Source: CAZCTC01 sp964501335 (GTDB taxonomy: Bacteria > Chloroflexota > Anaerolineae > B4-G1 > SLSP01). From it: a DNA stretch of 38,877 bases. Shown here piece by piece: positions 38,816 to 38,877 of this stretch. Each line of letters opens with the position of its first letter. Position 1 is the stretch's first letter. The translations under genes were made by a program, and so were the position numbers. The notes beneath the pieces were generated by a model. The model searched no databases and was not told the DNA's origin. It saw nothing but the letters and a program-made list of their open reading frames with translations. The stretch lies in contig CAZCTC010000072.1 in assembly GCA_964501335.1 (NCBI GenBank), positions 1 through 38,877 on the forward strand, in the 5' to 3' direction.

Positions 38816-38877
38816 AGCCCGTGTCGCCGGGGCGGCTCTGGAAAAGGCCATGTTTTGGTGCGCCTTCTGAGGCGCAC
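38816..38877 (+). repeat. Modular repeat, plus copy cut by the window end
   Basis: The head is GTGTCGCCGGGGCGGCTCTG, then GAAAAGGCC. The hairpin ATGTTTTGGTGCGCCT follows, with its loop and the start of the 3' arm (GAGGCGCAC), identical to the hairpin at 31730-31765. The tail lies beyond the window. Confidence 0.75.

Overview
The window is GC-rich bacterial chromosome. The organism is most likely a member of the Chloroflexota (Anaerolineae-like). This is inferred from giant secreted S8 proteases with DUF11 repeats that end in a YLPLVLRN-type tail, a DUF11 surface protein, a long HEAT-repeat protein, and promoters of the -35/-10 type with 16-nt spacers. No rRNA, tRNA, CRISPR array, integrase or transposase gene was seen.

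Layout. 411-3554: a beta-CASP metallo-beta-lactamase nuclease with an unusual ~600-residue C-terminal extension. 3718-10278: a tight three-gene DNA-repair operon, sbcD, sbcC and a DinG-type iron-sulfur helicase. 10342-10884 (minus): msrA. 11403-13748 (minus): a protein built entirely of HEAT-like repeats. 14081-16381: an alpha/beta hydrolase with an apparent Cys nucleophile, followed in the same operon by a protein in which one von Willebrand A domain is inserted inside another. 16582-17268 (minus): a multi-pass membrane protein. 17553-18680: a DUF11 surface protein with a PETG-type C-terminal anchor. 19219-25197 and 25523-31477: two tandem, closely related secreted subtilisin-like proteases of almost 2000 residues each. 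31909-33626: an AT-richer accessory patch with two unrecognised small genes, a MITE-like palindrome and two truncated SUKH-type immunity remnants. 33761-38641 (minus): a MarR regulator followed by a heterodimeric ABC exporter.

The most striking non-coding signal is a modular interspersed repeat. It has a conserved 'head' (GACCTGTGCGGTTAGCCCGG-like), a perfect 15-17 bp hairpin whose sequence differs from copy to copy, and a conserved ~70-bp 'tail' (CTGCTTCGCACAGCGCGTCG-like). Complete or partial copies occupy most intergenic gaps, in both orientations. A second ~45-bp module and a short AGTAGACAG-type repeat travel with it. The hairpins have U-rich 5' arms and A-rich 3' arms, which is the opposite of a canonical intrinsic terminator. 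The genes themselves fall into known families. The novelty candidates are this repeat family, the nested-vWA protein, the beta-CASP fusion and the structured leader of the first protease.
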